A DNA stretch of 64,000 nucleotides from JANWXD01 sp037446115 (GTDB lineage: Bacteria > Acidobacteriota > Terriglobia > Bryobacterales > Bryobacteraceae): NCBI GenBank assembly GCA_037446115.1, contig JBBIJF010000005.1, positions 111,139 to 175,138 of the forward strand. Direction: 5' to 3'. Below, piece after piece: positions 24,314 to 32,125 of the stretch. Under the pieces are notes generated by a model that had not been told where the DNA came from, searched no databases, and saw only the letters and a program-made list of their open reading frames with translations. Within the stretch, counting starts at the first letter, position 1. Each line of letters begins with the position of its first letter. The position numbers and the translations under genes were made by a program.

Positions 24314-24332
24314 TACTTTACCACGTAAAGTA
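24314..24332. promoter_or_regulatory. Perfect 19-bp dyad upstream of the DUF4173 gene (candidate operator)
   Basis: TACTTTACCACGTAAAGTA has two perfectly complementary 8-bp arms around CAC. It lies 24-42 nt before the DUF4173 ATG and overlaps a -10-like TAAAGT on the minus strand, with a TTGACT further upstream. The arrangement suits a dimeric repressor such as a PadR- or GntR-type protein; the regulator is not identified. Confidence 0.55.
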
Positions 24333-24360
24333 GGCGGCGCCAGTCAACCCCCGGCGGGGC

Positions 24361-24406
24361 GCCAAAAGAAATCGTGGCTGGCAGCTACTCAAGGCCGCCA
24401 GCCACG
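24361..24406 (-). terminator. Rho-independent terminator of the first Oar-like receptor gene
   Basis: CGTGGCTGGC (24373-24382) and GCCAGCCACG (24397-24406) form a perfect 10-bp stem with a 14-nt loop. On the minus strand the stem is followed by the T-rich run ATTTCTTTTGG, directly downstream of the receptor stop at 24432. Confidence 0.75.
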
Positions 24407-24431
24407 GCTGCCGCCGGTTGCGAGAAGTGGC

Positions 24432-27400
24432 TCAGAACGCCAGGCGCAGGCCGAAGCGGAACTGGCGTTCCGCGGTGGCGCTGGTGATGGTCATGAAGTT
24501 ATTCAGCGCCCGGAGGCTTCCGTCCGGATTGAGGGACATGGCGCCCGCACCTGCGTTCGGGTTGCCCCAGCGCGGCGTGTTGGTCGCGTTGAAGGCTTCG
24601 GCCCGAAACTCGGTCCGCACGCGCTCGGTAACCTGGAATTCCTTGTAGATCGCTCCGTCTAACCGCCAGAAGCCCGGCCCGTAGACTGCATTGCGCCCCA
24701 TGGTGCCGGGACGGTAGACGGGATTGGAAGGATTGAACGAGAACAGCGGATCGCGGAACGACATCGGGTCATAGTACGGCTGACCCGGCCCTTTGCCGCC
24801 CAGCTTGCGCAAAGGTGCGATCTGGTCGGCCGTCTGCGTGCACCCGATGCAGCGAAGCGAGGAGCCGCTGCCGGTCACCGTGAAGGGCGTGCCCGTGTAG
24901 GCCACGAACGTGCCGTTGATCTTCCAGCCGCCGAGCAGCGCATCCGCAGCGCCGCCGAGCGAGAAGCGCCGGCCGCGACCCACGGGCAGTTCATAGATCC
25001 AGCCCATCACGAAGCTGTGCCGCCGGTCCTCGCTGGAGGGGGCGTAATTGCGGGCGATCATCGGCTCCCAGTGCCAGAGCGCCAGGCCCGCCCAGCCGTC
25101 ATCCTCGGCCATGTTCATGTAGCGCGCCCAGGTGTAGCCGCCCTTCAGGAACAGCCCTTTGCTGAAGCCCTTGTTGATGGCCACCTGCAGGGAGTTGTAG
25201 GTCCCGTAACCAATGCCGTCCCACATGTTGGCGGCGTTGGTGCGGCCGTACAGCTTCGCCAAAGGCAGGTTGCGGGTGTCTGCGCCGAGCCCGGGGCCGA
25301 CTACATTGATGTTGCGGTCCAGCATCTGGTGGATCGTGCGCGTGGCCACATAGCCGGCTGAAACGACCGTGTCCAGCGGCAGCCGCCGTTCCACAATAAA
25401 GTTCCAAGACTGGATGTAACCACGGTGGAGTTCGCCGCCCCACGGACTACGGGGTCCCATGTCGAGGTTCAGCGGCAGCAGCAAGGACCCCTTGCTCACG
25501 TCCGGAGTCGGAACGTCGGGGATTCCCTTGTCCAGGGTGTTATACCAGCCGAAGGAGGATTCACGAAACTCCGCTTCGGCGTTTCCAGCATTCCAGCTGC
25601 CCGTCAAAGTGGCGGGATACAAACCCCGCAGCGGGCGGCCGAACGGGAGCGGGTCGTAAGTGATGCCGTAGCCGCTGCGGATCACCCAGTTCTCGCGCAC
25701 GCGATACGCGAATCCGACACGCGGCGCGAAGAGTTTCTTGCTCACGGTGATGCCGTTGTTCCACGGTATGCCGCCGATGCCGCCGAGCGTCACGACATTG
25801 GTGTACGGGTCCCAGCGCTCGATGCCCCGGTCGCCGCGGTTGATCAGCGGGTAGTATTCGTAACGCAGGCCCAGATTCAGCGTGAGCTTGCGCGTCACCT
25901 GCCAGCGGTCGCGGATGTACCAGGCCAGCTGCCACTCCCGCGTCTTCATCTCGAAGAACTGGATGGACTTGGTGTAGGACCCCACCAAGCCGAGCAACGC
26001 CGCAGCATACGCGTTCGGCTCGCGGCCGGTGATGCCCGGGCGCACCGTCGCACCGCCGGCGAAGTTGATCGCGCCGCGGGGATTGGCTGTCTCCGGCTGC
26101 CAGTGATTCATCTCGAGCCGCCGCGGTTCAAATCCCCAGCGAATCTCGTGGGCGCCGGAGATCTTGCTGAAGTTCACCGGCGCCGTGTAGGACCGCTCGC
26201 GGCGGAACAGAGGCAACCAGGTTTCGCACAGTCCCCAGGTGCTGAAGCCCATCGAGCCGAAGCAGGGCACGCCGCTGTAGCGGTCGTCCTGGGCGAACTG
26301 GCGTCCCCCGTTGGTCCCGGGAATCTTCCAGATGTCCAGGCCCCAGTTCTTGCCCTGCCCCGGGCCGACGACATCCTGGTCGTGCCGGGTATATCCGAAG
26401 ACCGCATCCATCACCAGGGTTGGCGACATGGTGTAGGTGAAGCCGAACGTGGGCATGTTGACTCGCACATCGCCCAGCCCTGCCGTGCCGAGGGCCGGAC
26501 CCACCATCTCGCCGAAAATATGCTTGCCCGTGACCGGCGCTCCCATGCGGCTCAGCTTGCCCCAGATCATCAGGTCCTGCTTCGGGTACCAGTTGCCCTT
26601 GAAGTCGTAATTATCCCGGTTGAGCCGCATGGTGCCTGCCGCCCCGAAGGTGCCTTGCAAGTTGTTCGGGTCGGTCGGCGAAACCTGATTGGGCAGCGGG
26701 ATGTTCTTCTGGATCTCGCGGAAGATCGGATGGATCCGGTCGGCGGGGATCACGTTGTTGGGGAACGGCTGGCGCTGGCGCGGATCCGTCGAGGAGGCCG
26801 GATCGTAAACCACGGCATAGTTGATCCACTTACTGAAGTCGCCGCGCCGGAACTCGTCGGGCGGCGTCGAAAAGTTGCCCGAAGCCCCCAGCCGCTGCAT
26901 CGTGCGTTCGTAGCTGAGGAAATAAAACAGCTTGTCTTTTTTGATCGGCCCTCCGATCGTCCCGCCTCCCTGATTGAAGATGCTCTTGGGCTTGACAAAG
27001 GTCCGCGCACGAAAGTACGGCTCCGACTTCAAGTGCTGATTGTCGTGGTACCAGAAGGCCGAGCCGTGTATCTCATTCGTTCCGGATTTCGTCGTCACGG
27101 TGATGGCCGCGCCGCCTGCCATACCCTGTTCGGCGTCGAAGCTGGCCGTGCTGATGTTGACGCTCTCAATACTCTCGACCGGTTGCACATACACGGTGTG
27201 GTGGGGCAGCCAGATGAAGATGTTGACCGCGCCGTCCGTGAGCGTGTTGTTGTTGTTTCGCGGCGTGCCGTTGACGCGTGTGGTGAGAGCGCGAGCCGGG
27301 GTGTCCACGACGGCGTTCTGGAATGACGATGGCGTGGTGCCGGGAAGCAGGTCAATGAGGCTCTGGTAGTTGCGGTAGTTCGACAGCGGCAGGTTGGTCA

Positions 27401-27830
27401 CCGCGACCGGGGTGATTTCGTGCCGCACGTCGGACTTATCGGTCTGGAGCGTTACGGCCGTAGCCGCTACCGTCACCTGCTCGGTAACCGCTCCGACTTC
27501 CAGGCGAAGATCCACGCGAGTCACCGTATTGATCGTGACCTCGACACCTTCTTTGACCATCGGCCGAAAACCGGCCGCAGTAACTCGCAAATCGTAAATG
27601 CCGGAGGGAACATTGCTGAGCGTGTACCGCCCGGATATGTCCGTCACCGTTTCCCTGGTGATTCCGGTCGTCTTGTTGACCGCCGAGACGGAAGCCTTGG
27701 GCACCACCGCCCCGGTCTGGTCTTCGATGATTCCGACGATCGAGCCGTAGAGTACCTGAGCACGGGCTGGAAGCGCCACGAGTGCCAGGATGGCTGCGGC
27801 TGTCCCCGCAAGTCGCAGGATGCCCCGCAT
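24432..27830 (-). CDS. Oar-like TonB-dependent outer-membrane receptor with carboxypeptidase-regulatory domain
   Basis: An 1132-residue outer-membrane protein. A signal peptide ends at ALPARA, followed at residues about 25-110 by the CarboxypepD_reg-like fold (GSIVGIIEDQTGAVVPKASV, ISGRYTLSNVPSGIYDLRV). The plug domain holds DVRHEITPVAVTNLPLS, and the barrel ends in RQFRFGLRLAF with the terminal Phe expected for Bam insertion. This is the large Oar/Cna-type receptor family greatly expanded in Acidobacteriota; ligands are mostly unknown. The start is ATG 27830, with GGAGG 6 nt upstream. It has its own sigma70-like promoter and terminator, so it is monocistronic. Confidence 0.9.
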   Translation of the reverse strand: MRGILRLAGTAAAILALVALPARAQVLYGSIVGIIEDQTGAVVPKASVSAVNKTTGITRETVTDISGRYTLSNVPSGIYDLRVTAAGFRPMVKEGVEVTINTVTRVDLRLEVGAVTEQVTVAATAVTLQTDKSDVRHEITPVAVTNLPLSNYRNYQSLIDLLPGTTPSSFQNAVVDTPARALTTRVNGTPRNNNNTLTDGAVNIFIWLPHHTVYVQPVESIESVNISTASFDAEQGMAGGAAITVTTKSGTNEIHGSAFWYHDNQHLKSEPYFRARTFVKPKSIFNQGGGTIGGPIKKDKLFYFLSYERTMQRLGASGNFSTPPDEFRRGDFSKWINYAVVYDPASSTDPRQRQPFPNNVIPADRIHPIFREIQKNIPLPNQVSPTDPNNLQGTFGAAGTMRLNRDNYDFKGNWYPKQDLMIWGKLSRMGAPVTGKHIFGEMVGPALGTAGLGDVRVNMPTFGFTYTMSPTLVMDAVFGYTRHDQDVVGPGQGKNWGLDIWKIPGTNGGRQFAQDDRYSGVPCFGSMGFSTWGLCETWLPLFRRERSYTAPVNFSKISGAHEIRWGFEPRRLEMNHWQPETANPRGAINFAGGATVRPGITGREPNAYAAALLGLVGSYTKSIQFFEMKTREWQLAWYIRDRWQVTRKLTLNLGLRYEYYPLINRGDRGIERWDPYTNVVTLGGIGGIPWNNGITVSKKLFAPRVGFAYRVRENWVIRSGYGITYDPLPFGRPLRGLYPATLTGSWNAGNAEAEFRESSFGWYNTLDKGIPDVPTPDVSKGSLLLPLNLDMGPRSPWGGELHRGYIQSWNFIVERRLPLDTVVSAGYVATRTIHQMLDRNINVVGPGLGADTRNLPLAKLYGRTNAANMWDGIGYGTYNSLQVAINKGFSKGLFLKGGYTWARYMNMAEDDGWAGLALWHWEPMIARNYAPSSEDRRHSFVMGWIYELPVGRGRRFSLGGAADALLGGWKINGTFVAYTGTPFTVTGSGSSLRCIGCTQTADQIAPLRKLGGKGPGQPYYDPMSFRDPLFSFNPSNPVYRPGTMGRNAVYGPGFWRLDGAIYKEFQVTERVRTEFRAEAFNATNTPRWGNPNAGAGAMSLNPDGSLRALNNFMTITSATAERQFRFGLRLAF

Positions 27831-27881
27831 CACACACCTCCCCTCCCCGAAAGGGGGTTAGCTTACAACCTTATCGGGATG

Positions 27882-27910
27882 AATATAAACCCGACCGGAG
27901 CCGCTGTCAA
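27882..27910 (-). promoter_or_regulatory. Sigma70-type promoter for the first Oar-like receptor
   Basis: On the minus strand TTGACA (complement of 27905-27910) is followed after exactly 17 nt by TATATT (complement of 27882-27887). Transcription should begin near 27875, giving a leader of about 45 nt that contains the GGAGG Shine-Dalgarno. This is the only near-consensus -35/-10 pair I noticed in the window. Confidence 0.75.
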
Positions 27911-28268
27911 CCCCTGGAGAGGGGGTCCATGAAAAATTTTCTGGGAGCGCGGCGACGACTTTGCCCGGCGGGCGGGTGTTAATGGCAGTGATCTTGCCCG
28001 GAGGGCCGACCCGGTTGACAACACCACGGTTGGCGAGCAGCAGATCGCAGCGGGGGGTGCGTTGAGCCGGCGCGCCCACAACCTGAGGCCGCGCTCTTGC
28101 TGGGAGCTGTTTCGTTGATGGCTCATAGGAAATTCTCCCCGCGGGCCCTCTGGCCCGTGTGCCGGCGTGATGAGATGCTGAGCTCCTTGGACCAACCCTG
28201 CCAAGAGCCACCCGGCAACCTGAAACCACCAGACCCGCAACCTCATGTTGAGCATCGCTCGCCTTCCG
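27911..28268. other. Intergenic stretch of about 360 bp with no recognised gene
   Basis: It lies between the Oar-like receptor promoter and the 3' end of the DUF2255 gene. Short frames are open on both strands (for example 27933-28118 on plus, about 60 codons, preceded by a stop and with no start or ribosome site), but none resembles a protein family I know. The base composition is like the surroundings. It could be the untranslated 3' region of the signalling operon or a decayed gene. Confidence 0.4.
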
Positions 28269-28658
28269 TCAGCCTTCTTCGCCGGTGTTGCGCGGACGGA
28301 TCCTTACTGTTGCGGATCGCGCGCGGCGGCTGATCATCGCTTCCAGATACGGGCTCCCGCCGTACTTGGCCCGGTAAGCTTCGTCAATGTGATCGTTTAT
28401 CGGCCCCTCGACCGGCTCGAAGGTGACTTCCCGGGTCATGCCCGCGGCGATGATCCGGCCCGCCTTCTGCCGCACCGCCGCTTGATACCAGCGCGACTGC
28501 CGCCCGTGATACGCCCGTACATAGAGTCCGTCGCCGACCACGACGGACCAGACCCAGGTCGGCGTGCCGTAGGTCACCCCGTCCTCCCGGTACGGCGCGA
28601 TGTGGAGGTCATCGGTTTCCGCGATTCTTTGGAGTTCCTCTCTGGACCACGCCTTCAT
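28269..28658 (-). CDS. DUF2255 family protein
   Basis: A 129-residue soluble protein, MKAWSREELQRIAETDDLHI. The segments YGTPTWVWSVVVGDGLYVRAY, SRWYQAAVRQKAGRI and INDHIDEAYRAKYGGSPYL are diagnostic of DUF2255, a small split-barrel-like family of unknown function. The start at 28658 overlaps the LytTR regulator stop by 4 nt (ATGA), with GGAGGA upstream, so it is translationally coupled to a signalling system, an unusual neighbour for this family. Its role as effector or housekeeping passenger is open. Confidence 0.85.
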   Translation of the reverse strand: MKAWSREELQRIAETDDLHIAPYREDGVTYGTPTWVWSVVVGDGLYVRAYHGRQSRWYQAAVRQKAGRIIAAGMTREVTFEPVEGPINDHIDEAYRAKYGGSPYLEAMISRRARSATVRIRPRNTGEEG

Positions 28659-29470
28659 GGCGAGTCCTCCTCTCGGCGCCTTGAGACCCTGCCGGCGGCT
28701 GGCGCCCGCGCGCTCTCCAACCTCGGCGCCTTCAGCAGGTTTCGAATGCGATCGCTGTACTGCCGGCCCGTGCTCAGCCGCGTGCCGCCCTCCAGCTCGA
28801 GTTCGTAGATGGCGCCGGCGATCGCATTCACACCTACCACGCGCGCCAGGTTCACGATGCGCGAGCGGTGAACCCGGGCAAACCGCGCCGGATCCAGCAC
28901 TTGCTCGAGCGCCGTCAACGTTTGGCCGTACACGTAGTTCTTCGTCCGGCAGTGCAGGATCACGTAGTTGTTGGCGGCTTCGATCCAATCAATCGAGTCC
29001 ACCGGCACGAAATCGTATCGGTCGCCGGTACGGATGACCAGCTTCTTGGGCCACCGTTGCTCCTGCGCTTCCAACAGGGATTCCAGGCGGCGCATCAGTT
29101 CCGAAGGGCCTGCAAGCCGCTCCCGGGCGCGCGCGATGCTTTCCTTGAGGCGGATGTCGTCGAAGGGTTTCAGAAGGTAGTCAACGGCATTGACTTCGAA
29201 GGCCTGAATGGCATATTTGTCGTAGGCCGTGACAAAGACGACCGCAGGCATTTGCTGCGGCCCGACTTGCCGGATGACATCGAAACCGGTTCCGTCCGGC
29301 ATCTGCACATCGAGCAGGACCAGATCGAAGCGGCCCGTCCGCAGGGCGCTGACCGCCTCCGCCACCGAACCGCATTCGCCGGCCACCTGAACGGATTCGA
29401 GCGCTTCGACATCGGCCCGAATCCCGGCCCGGATCAGCGGCTCATCGTCCACAATCAACAACCTCAGCAT
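28655..29470 (-). CDS. LytTR-family response regulator
   Basis: A 271-residue protein. The receiver domain (residues 1-120) has the acidic pair D8/D9, the phospho-acceptor D54 in LLDVQMPDGTG, a Thr in FVTAYD and the Lys in YLLKPFDD. The LytTR DNA-binding domain (about 142-240) shows DSIDWIEAANNYVILHC, FARVHRSRIVNLARV and STGRQYSDRI. It is the natural partner of the LytS-type kinase encoded 91 nt upstream and the likely transcription factor of this system. The C-terminal tail is Arg-rich. Confidence 0.92.
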   Translation of the reverse strand: MLRLLIVDDEPLIRAGIRADVEALESVQVAGECGSVAEAVSALRTGRFDLVLLDVQMPDGTGFDVIRQVGPQQMPAVVFVTAYDKYAIQAFEVNAVDYLLKPFDDIRLKESIARARERLAGPSELMRRLESLLEAQEQRWPKKLVIRTGDRYDFVPVDSIDWIEAANNYVILHCRTKNYVYGQTLTALEQVLDPARFARVHRSRIVNLARVVGVNAIAGAIYELELEGGTRLSTGRQYSDRIRNLLKAPRLESARAPAAGRVSRRREEDSP

Positions 29471-29495
29471 CCAAGATCCCGCCCCCCAAAAATCC

Positions 29496-29514
29496 GTCAG
29501 CCTGGTGTGTCCCC
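29496..29514. repeat. Copy 1 of a 19-bp direct repeat between kinase and regulator genes
   Basis: CGTCAGCCTGGTGTGTCCC occurs here and again at 29530-29548, a 34-bp period. Each copy is followed by a T-tract. Between the copies TTTTTCGAAAAA (29516-29527) is a perfect palindrome. Looks like two units of an interspersed intergenic repeat. Confidence 0.8.
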
Positions 29515-29529
29515 TTTTTCGAAAAACTC

Positions 29530-29548
29530 GTCAGCCTGGTGTGTCCCT
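29530..29548. repeat. Copy 2 of the 19-bp direct repeat
   Basis: Identical to 29496-29514 over all 19 bases and followed by eight T residues on the plus strand. On the minus (coding) strand the units read as A-tract, GGGACACACC, then AGGCTGACG. Confidence 0.8.
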
Positions 29549-29561
29549 TTTTTTTGCCGAT

Positions 29562-30746
29562 TCACCCACGATGAAGAACGGCGGGCTGCTCCTCCCGGGC
29601 ACCTGTGTCCCCGTAGTCCGTCGCCCGGAAGGGGATCACAATACGAGCTTCCGTACCCCCTTCAGGGAGTCTTCGCAACGTGAACGCATGGCAGTCCCCG
29701 TACATCGTGGCCAGCCGCTCGCGGGTCGAACCTAGCCCGATGCCCATCTTCACGCCGCCCTCTCCCTCTACCGGCAGACCGGCACCGTTGTCGGTCACCT
29801 TGAGCACCAGGTGCTCGCCGTCTTTCTCCGCCGAAACCGAAATGACGCCCGCCGTATGGACCCCGCGCAAACCGTGAACCACAGCGTTCTCAATCAGCGG
29901 CTGCAACACAAAGCAGGGAACCCGTGCCGGTTGCGTCTCCGGGGCGATGCGAAACTCTACCTGCAAGCGGTCTCCGAACCGTAATTGCTCGAGTGAAACA
30001 TAAGCCCGCGCCAGCTCGATCTCTTCCTGCAGCGTGCATTCCGGCTCCGAGTCCTGCCGCAGCACCACCCGCAGAAGGTCTCCCAGGCGGACGAGCATCC
30101 GGCTTGCCGTGGTGGGATCCTGCTTCATCACGACTGAGATGTTCTGCAGACTGTTGAACAAGAAATGCGGGTTCAGGCGGGCTCGCAGCGCCTCCAGTTG
30201 CGCCTGCTTCAAACCGGCTTCCAGCTGCGATTTCTCCAGCGCGAGCCGCGCGGCCGTCTGTTCCTGCTCTCGCAGCTGAAACTGTGTCCGGATGAGATAA
30301 CCGCCCGCCACGCTGCTCCAGAACAGCACCTGCGCCAGAGGGATGTGCACAAACCACGGAATCTCCGGCGGCGTCCGCGCCGCGTCCAAACCGGAGACCA
30401 CGGCTCGGTAGGTCTCCACCATCAGCGGAGACGCAAGCAGCGAAACCGGCACGCTAAAGCCCGCCAGCGCCGCAACATTGCGCAACCAGCCGTCGGCGCC
30501 CAAGGGGAACTTCTTTTCCATGCGGAAGACCGCCGGCGTCAGTGCGATCCAGGGGTAATACGACGCCGTGCATGCCAGCACAAACGCCAGGCCCGGGCTC
30601 TCAAAGTGATATCGCAACGAGGTGAGAATCCCGATCACGGTCGCGATCAGAAACAGCTTCCAGAATCCGGGGTATCGCAAGGCGCCGGCGGCGCCGCCTT
30701 GGGTCGGACCCCGGCCGGCTCGAGGACGCAGTCGCAGTTCGCTCAC
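29562..30746 (-). CDS. LytS-type sensor histidine kinase
   Basis: A 394-residue membrane kinase. Four or more hydrophobic segments span residues about 25-155 (FWKLFLIATVIGILTS, GLAFVLACTASYYPWIAL, VAALAGFSVPVSLLASPLM, LAQVLFWSSVAGGYLI). A helix with the phosphorylation box LNPHFLFNSLQNIS follows near residue 200, then the ATPase domain with LQPLIENAVVHGL and DNGAGLPVEG plus GIGLGSTRERL. The GTG start at 30746 overlaps the stop of a 60-residue upstream gene (GTGA). With the regulator downstream it forms a two-component system; there is no periplasmic sensor domain, so the stimulus is probably membrane-borne or relayed by the upstream proteins. Confidence 0.92.
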   Translation of the reverse strand: MSELRLRPRAGRGPTQGGAAGALRYPGFWKLFLIATVIGILTSLRYHFESPGLAFVLACTASYYPWIALTPAVFRMEKKFPLGADGWLRNVAALAGFSVPVSLLASPLMVETYRAVVSGLDAARTPPEIPWFVHIPLAQVLFWSSVAGGYLIRTQFQLREQEQTAARLALEKSQLEAGLKQAQLEALRARLNPHFLFNSLQNISVVMKQDPTTASRMLVRLGDLLRVVLRQDSEPECTLQEEIELARAYVSLEQLRFGDRLQVEFRIAPETQPARVPCFVLQPLIENAVVHGLRGVHTAGVISVSAEKDGEHLVLKVTDNGAGLPVEGEGGVKMGIGLGSTRERLATMYGDCHAFTLRRLPEGGTEARIVIPFRATDYGDTGAREEQPAVLHRG

Positions 30747-30925
30747 GGCGCTTCTCTCACCCTACTATAGTCCGCCACGGCGACCGCGGTCCGTTGTCTC
30801 CGGAACCCGCGGCGCAGGATTCGGTTCGTCCGCCGCCGCGTCCACGCCATCCACAAGCCCGCCCACCAGTACCAAAACTGCTCCGCACAGATCCGGACCG
30901 CCGTCCCCACAAGCCACGCTCTCAC
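30743..30925 (-). CDS. Small single-span membrane protein coupled to the LytS kinase
   Basis: A 60-residue protein, MRAWLVGTAVRICAEQFWYW, with one Trp-rich hydrophobic helix (residues about 5-28) and a strongly basic cytoplasmic tail (TRRRTNRILRRGFRRQR). It starts at GTG 30925, overlapping the upstream TPR stop, and its stop overlaps the GTG of the kinase gene, both by GTGA. That double overlap is the main reason to accept it as real. It may anchor or modulate the kinase, as known small membrane proteins do for other histidine kinases; no family is recognised. Confidence 0.65.
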   Translation of the reverse strand: MRAWLVGTAVRICAEQFWYWWAGLWMAWTRRRTNRILRRGFRRQRTAVAVADYSRVREAP

Positions 30926-31926
30926 TTCCGCTCCCTCAGGGCTTCGATCGCAATCGTGTGTCCCGACAGGTTCTCGCGCGCGGACTGGATTGCGATGCGC
31001 CGGGCTTCACGCTCCACAGTGCGTGCTTCGGATCTCCTTCCCGACTCCCGCAAAAACCCGGCGTAGTCACGCAGGAGCCTCGCCACGCGGGGGTGAGTCG
31101 GCCCGAGCCCCGATTCCACGGTTCGGATCGCGCGGCGGTAGGAATCCTCGGCGCGGTTGTGCTCCCCGATCGCGCGCAGAGCCTCGGCGTGACCAGCCAG
31201 CGTCTCGGCGAACGTCGTCGGCCACCGGCGGGGTAACGCATCCATGACCGCCAGAGCCTGCTCGTACAGGCTCACGGCCTCCCTGAAGCGGCCCGCACGC
31301 CGGCTCAGCCGCGCAAGATTGGCGGTTGCAATCGCCCCGATCTCCCAGAGCTCGGCATCCCGGCTTGACAGGCCGCTTGCGGCCGTGCCCCGCAGCAGTT
31401 GCTCGGATTCTTCCAGTTGCCCCCTGTGCATCAGGACTACGCCGAGCATGCCAGTCAGACTCGCTGCCTCGGCAGGCGGCGGGTTCGGATACGCGCCCAG
31501 CGCCTTGCGAAGGGCCGCTTCGGCCTTCGAAAACTGCCCGGTCTCGATGTACACGGCCGCAATGCCCGCATACACCCGCAGGACATGCCTGTGATCGCAG
31601 TCCGGCACTCGCTTGAAGGCGCCGAGGGCGCGCAAAAAGGCCTTCTCGGCCTCCAGCAGCTTTCCCTCACGATAGAGGAGCCCGCCAAGGTTCTGCAGTA
31701 CGACGCCCCGTCGCAGCTCGTTCTTGTCCCGTTCGGCGCCGGCCAACGCCGCCGCGTAGGCATCCTTGGCTTCGGCAAACCTCCCCAGCTCGACGAGAGC
31801 GTTGGCGTGCGCCACCTGCTCGACCCACTTATCGCTCACAGCCGCCGTGACGCTGCCGCCTGTGAGCAGGAGCAGGAAAGTCGCCGCGAGCGTCCGACCA
31901 CGTTGCATGCTCCGATGGCGAGGCAT
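30922..31926 (-). CDS. Exported TPR protein, first gene of the LytS/LytTR operon
   Basis: About 334 residues. ATG 31926 has GGTGGA 4 nt upstream; GTG 31935 is the alternative. A signal peptide (TLAATFLLLLTGGSVTAA) is followed by at least six TPR units of the tetratricopeptide_10/12 kind (HANALVELGRFAEAKDAYAAAL, NLGGLLYREGKLLEAEKAFL, GIAAVYIETGQFSKAEAALR). It should lie in the periplasm. The stop overlaps the small membrane-protein gene, so it probably provides a binding platform upstream of the kinase. Confidence 0.82.
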   Translation of the reverse strand: MPRHRSMQRGRTLAATFLLLLTGGSVTAAVSDKWVEQVAHANALVELGRFAEAKDAYAAALAGAERDKNELRRGVVLQNLGGLLYREGKLLEAEKAFLRALGAFKRVPDCDHRHVLRVYAGIAAVYIETGQFSKAEAALRKALGAYPNPPPAEAASLTGMLGVVLMHRGQLEESEQLLRGTAASGLSSRDAELWEIGAIATANLARLSRRAGRFREAVSLYEQALAVMDALPRRWPTTFAETLAGHAEALRAIGEHNRAEDSYRRAIRTVESGLGPTHPRVARLLRDYAGFLRESGRRSEARTVEREARRIAIQSARENLSGHTIAIEALRERK

Positions 31927-32125
31927 CCGGTCCACCTGACTCCATCCTGCCGTGCCGGAGTCGCAACGTCAGCCGGTTTCTGGCCGACCGCTCCTCCGGG
32001 CGGGTGAGCGACACTGCGGCACGGGGCAGCGACACTCCCCTTCGGCGCGCGGGAAGAGCGAATCGGGCGGAGCTGCGCCGCAACGTCGGGCGCCTCCGGT
32101 TTGTCGCGCGGTAAAACCCGGGAAG

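Noticed and set aside
26120..26140. tRNA T-loop-like string GGTTCAAATCC
   Set aside because: It encodes part of the receptor barrel and no acceptor stem or anticodon arm can be built around it. A similar string near 29710 inside the LytS gene fails for the same reason.
25425..27326. Plus-strand open frame of 633 codons
   Set aside because: It lies entirely antisense to the Oar-like receptor, whose signal peptide, domains and terminal Phe are all intact. High GC content keeps the opposite frame open.
29490..29555. CRISPR array
   Set aside because: Only two 19-bp copies with a 15-bp gap, T-tracts and a palindrome, and no cas genes; this is an intergenic repeat, not an array.
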